From NCBI GenBank assembly GCA_030633285.1, contig DAOVTC010000048.1, positions 1 to 7,452 on the forward strand: a stretch of DNA of 7,452 nucleotides, read 5' to 3'. The notes under the pieces were generated by a model. That model saw only the letters and a program-made list of their open reading frames with translations, was not told the DNA's origin and ran no database searches. Shown here in pieces: positions 5,274 through 7,452 of the stretch. Each line of letters starts with the position of its first letter. Position 1 is the stretch's first letter. This DNA is from Flavobacteriaceae bacterium (GTDB lineage Bacteria > Bacteroidota > Bacteroidia > Flavobacteriales > Flavobacteriaceae). The translations under genes were made by a program, and so were the position numbers.

Positions 5274-7400
5274 TTATTTTTTTGGATGAACTAATTTCAT
5301 TTCATTGATCAGTCGCTTATTTCCGGCGTATTTATCGATAATAAATAATATATAACGTGCATCAACCATGATGTTTCTGCAAATTTCAGGGTCGTAATTA
5401 TAATCACTCATAGTACCTTCCCAAACTCTGTCAAAGTTTAATCCTATCAAGTTACCATTGGCATCTAAAACCGGACTTCCTGAATTACCACCTGTGGTGT
5501 GATTGGTTCCTAAAAAATTAACCGGCATTTTGCCATTTTCACCATAAACACCAAAGTCTTTATTTTTATATAAATCTTGGAGTTTTTGAGGCATATCAAA
5601 CTCATAATCGCCCGGTTTATATTTTTCCATCACGCCCTTTAAATGAGTAACCGGATTGTAATAAACTCCATCTTTTGGATAATATCCCTTCACTTTTCCA
5701 TAAGTTACACGAAGTGTACCATTGGCATCTGGAAAGAATCTTTCATCAGGAAAAGTTTCCATCAAGGCTTTCATATACGTTTTTTGCACATCCTGAATTT
5801 GCAAATTGATGGCGTGATATTCTGGATTAATCTTTTCGTAAAAGTCAATTGTTAAACTTCTTCCTAAAATATAAGCAGGATCTTCATTTAATTTATTTAA
5901 AACCTCCTGCTGTGTTCCTGACAAAAGAGATAGGAATCCATCATTATTAGTAATCTTTGATTCTTTATAAATATTTTTCGCTAAAGCGGAATAGTCCATA
6001 CTTTTCAAATTTTCTGATAAGTATTTTGTAGGAATATTCTTACCATACAGTTCAATTAGTTTTTCAAAAACATCCCTATCAACATTTGCATTATAGTTTT
6101 TATAATTTCCTTCAGATGCATTAATCAATTTCTTTCTTTCTGATTCAAAACTTGATGGATCTGCAGTTACTTTACTTTCAAACTGATAAAGTCTGGTAGT
6201 TGCTCTAAGCAATTCTACATTTCGATAAACAACTTCCGTCCAGTAAGCCCTTGCTAAAGCAACATCATCCAATTCTTTATAAAGTCTTCTAAAATCCTGA
6301 AGTAAATGATTGTACTTACTATTACCTTGCACTTTATTCTGAAAATCTCTTTCAAATTTTTGTTTTTTGGCAATTGCATTTGATTTTTCAATTCCCTGAT
6401 TTTCTCCTATCCACTTTTTCCAGTAGTTTGCAATTCTTGCATATTTTGAAGCATATTGAATTTTGATCTTATCATCAGCACGCATATATTCATCTACAAT
6501 TTTTAAATAATTTTCTCGGATATTAATCTTAGAAGGATTGAGTTTTTTTACCGTTTGTTCTATAGCAACCGCTGGTAAATATTCATCTGTTCTTCCCGGA
6601 AAACCAAAAACCAAAGTAAAATCATCTTCAGCTACTCCGTCAAGTGAAATCGGTAAAAAATGTTTTGGTTGATATGGCACATTGTCTTTTGCATACTTTG
6701 CCGGACGATTATTCTTATCGGCATAAATTCTAAATAATGAAAAATCACCTGTATGGCGCGGCCACATCCAGTTATCAGTATCCGAACCAAATTTACCAAT
6801 AGAAGTCGGAGGGGCTCCCACCATTCTGATATCCGTAAAATTTTCAAGTACAAAAAGTAAATATTGATTTCCGTTATAAAAAGCTTTTAATTTTACATCC
6901 TGCCAGTCTTCTTTTACTACATTCTTCATAACTACAGCAATATTCTGGTCGATTTTAGATTGCTTTTCTTTTACATTCATACTATCCATAACACCTTTAA
7001 AGATATCGTTACTTACATCATCAATTCTTTTGATAAAAGTTACGTACATCCCGGGATTTGGCAACTCTTCGGCATCGCTAAATGCCCAAAATCCATCTTT
7101 TAAATAGTCGTTCTCTATGGTAGAATGTGATTGAATTGCGCCATATCCGCAATGGTGATTGGTAAGGATCAAACCACGATTTGAGATGATCTCACCGGTA
7201 CAACCGCCATTAAAATGAATCACGGCATCTTTCAAACTTGCATTATTGATATCCCAGATATCTTTAGCGGTCATTTTACTACCAAGATTTTGCATTTCGG
7301 TTTCATTCATACCTTCTAAAAGAGAAGGAATCCACATGCCACCTTGTTGGGCAAACAGCTGAAAAGAGATAAGTAAAAAAAGTATTTTAATGTATTTCAT
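5274..7400 (-). CDS. dpp11: S46 family dipeptidyl-peptidase, DPP11-type (Asp/Glu-specific)
   Basis: The 708 aa product starts with a short Sec signal peptide (MKYIKILFLLISFQLFAQ, cleavage near 17-18) leading directly into QGGMWIPSLLEG, so it is predicted to be a soluble periplasmic enzyme. The triad is His83 in TNHHCG (80-85), Asp219 in HTGDFS and Ser640 in GGNSGSPV. Cys67 and Cys84 flank the His loop and may form the trypsin-like disulfide. Asn210-Trp211 and Asp657 are the substrate N-terminus-binding residues. Position Ser+18 is Arg658 (NFDRVWEG), equivalent to Arg673 of Porphyromonas DPP11, which confers cleavage after Asp/Glu at P1. It would release acidic dipeptides for uptake as carbon and nitrogen source. 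It is the promoter-proximal gene of the operon, with a -7 box at 7451-7444. The start ATG fits the signal peptide exactly. The symbol rests on the Arg and overall similarity. Confidence 0.92.
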   Translation of the reverse strand: MKYIKILFLLISFQLFAQQGGMWIPSLLEGMNETEMQNLGSKMTAKDIWDINNASLKDAVIHFNGGCTGEIISNRGLILTNHHCGYGAIQSHSTIENDYLKDGFWAFSDAEELPNPGMYVTFIKRIDDVSNDIFKGVMDSMNVKEKQSKIDQNIAVVMKNVVKEDWQDVKLKAFYNGNQYLLFVLENFTDIRMVGAPPTSIGKFGSDTDNWMWPRHTGDFSLFRIYADKNNRPAKYAKDNVPYQPKHFLPISLDGVAEDDFTLVFGFPGRTDEYLPAVAIEQTVKKLNPSKINIRENYLKIVDEYMRADDKIKIQYASKYARIANYWKKWIGENQGIEKSNAIAKKQKFERDFQNKVQGNSKYNHLLQDFRRLYKELDDVALARAYWTEVVYRNVELLRATTRLYQFESKVTADPSSFESERKKLINASEGNYKNYNANVDRDVFEKLIELYGKNIPTKYLSENLKSMDYSALAKNIYKESKITNNDGFLSLLSGTQQEVLNKLNEDPAYILGRSLTIDFYEKINPEYHAINLQIQDVQKTYMKALMETFPDERFFPDANGTLRVTYGKVKGYYPKDGVYYNPVTHLKGVMEKYKPGDYEFDMPQKLQDLYKNKDFGVYGENGKMPVNFLGTNHTTGGNSGSPVLDANGNLIGLNFDRVWEGTMSDYNYDPEICRNIMVDARYILFIIDKYAGNKRLINEMKLVHPKK

Positions 7401-7443
7401 ATTTATTGAATTTTATATTTTTTAATTGTAAAAAATTATCTAA

Positions 7444-7451
7444 CAAATATA
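7444..7451 (-). promoter_or_regulatory. -7 element of the S46 operon promoter (-33 outside window)
   Basis: On the minus strand TATATTTG (7451-7444) matches TAnnTTTG, is identical to the -7 box of the SPFH operon and lies about 44 nt upstream of the ATG at 7400. The inferred leader is about 37 nt, like the porin gene's. The -33 TTTG would fall roughly 20 nt beyond the right edge and cannot be seen. Confidence 0.5.
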
Positions 7452-7452
7452 C

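Noticed and set aside
5643..5855. Plus-strand 70-codon open frame
   Set aside because: It is antisense within the DPP11-type gene and shows no family resemblance or start signals.
6632..6853. Minus-strand 73-codon open frame
   Set aside because: It is an alternative frame within the conserved catalytic region of the DPP11-type gene, with no independent coding evidence.

Overview
The window looks like chromosomal DNA from a Bacteroidetes bacterium, most likely Flavobacteriia. It is very AT-rich. Its promoters fit the Bacteroidetes sigma-A pattern (TTTG, about 20 nt, TAnnTTTG) and no Shine-Dalgarno sequences are evident. It also carries two S46 dipeptidyl-peptidases, a family prominent in this phylum. 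No phage, transposon, CRISPR, tRNA or rRNA signal was seen.

Region 1 (1-580, minus strand) is the N-terminal part of a secreted beta-barrel protein resembling the TorF/Gcw_chp putative porins. The gene runs off the left edge. Region 2 (581-848) is a divergent intergenic region and the densest regulatory stretch in the window. It holds a well-formed promoter for each flanking gene, both with a 20-nt spacer. It also holds two palindromes (TACCCC-N10-GGGGTA and TACCCT-N9-AGGGTA) with centres 52.5 bp apart, a degenerate third copy at about the same period, and a TGATAT-N7-ATATCA palindrome just downstream of the plus-strand -7 box.

Region 3 (849-2966, plus strand) is a probable five-gene operon: an SPFH/band-7 membrane scaffold protein, two tandem 54-55 aa DUF4177-like proteins, a two-helix membrane protein with a conserved soluble domain, and a 55 aa ribbon-helix-helix (Arc/HicB-like) DNA-binding protein. 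The three small genes are shorter than usual ORF cutoffs. A membrane scaffold, small soluble proteins and a DNA-binding protein under one promoter suggest a membrane-linked regulatory or stress unit. This is the best candidate for an undescribed system here, but its function cannot be read from sequence. A strong hairpin at 2981-3018 ends this operon and probably also the converging one.

Region 4 (3036-7451, minus strand) is a two-gene operon of tandem S46 exopeptidases. The promoter-proximal gene encodes a Sec-exported DPP11-type enzyme with Arg at the P1-specificity position. The second gene encodes a lipoprotein paralogue with Gly there, as in DPP7. Together they probably release acidic and hydrophobic dipeptides from oligopeptides in the periplasm or at the cell surface. 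The -7 box of their promoter lies at the right edge and its -33 element is outside the window.
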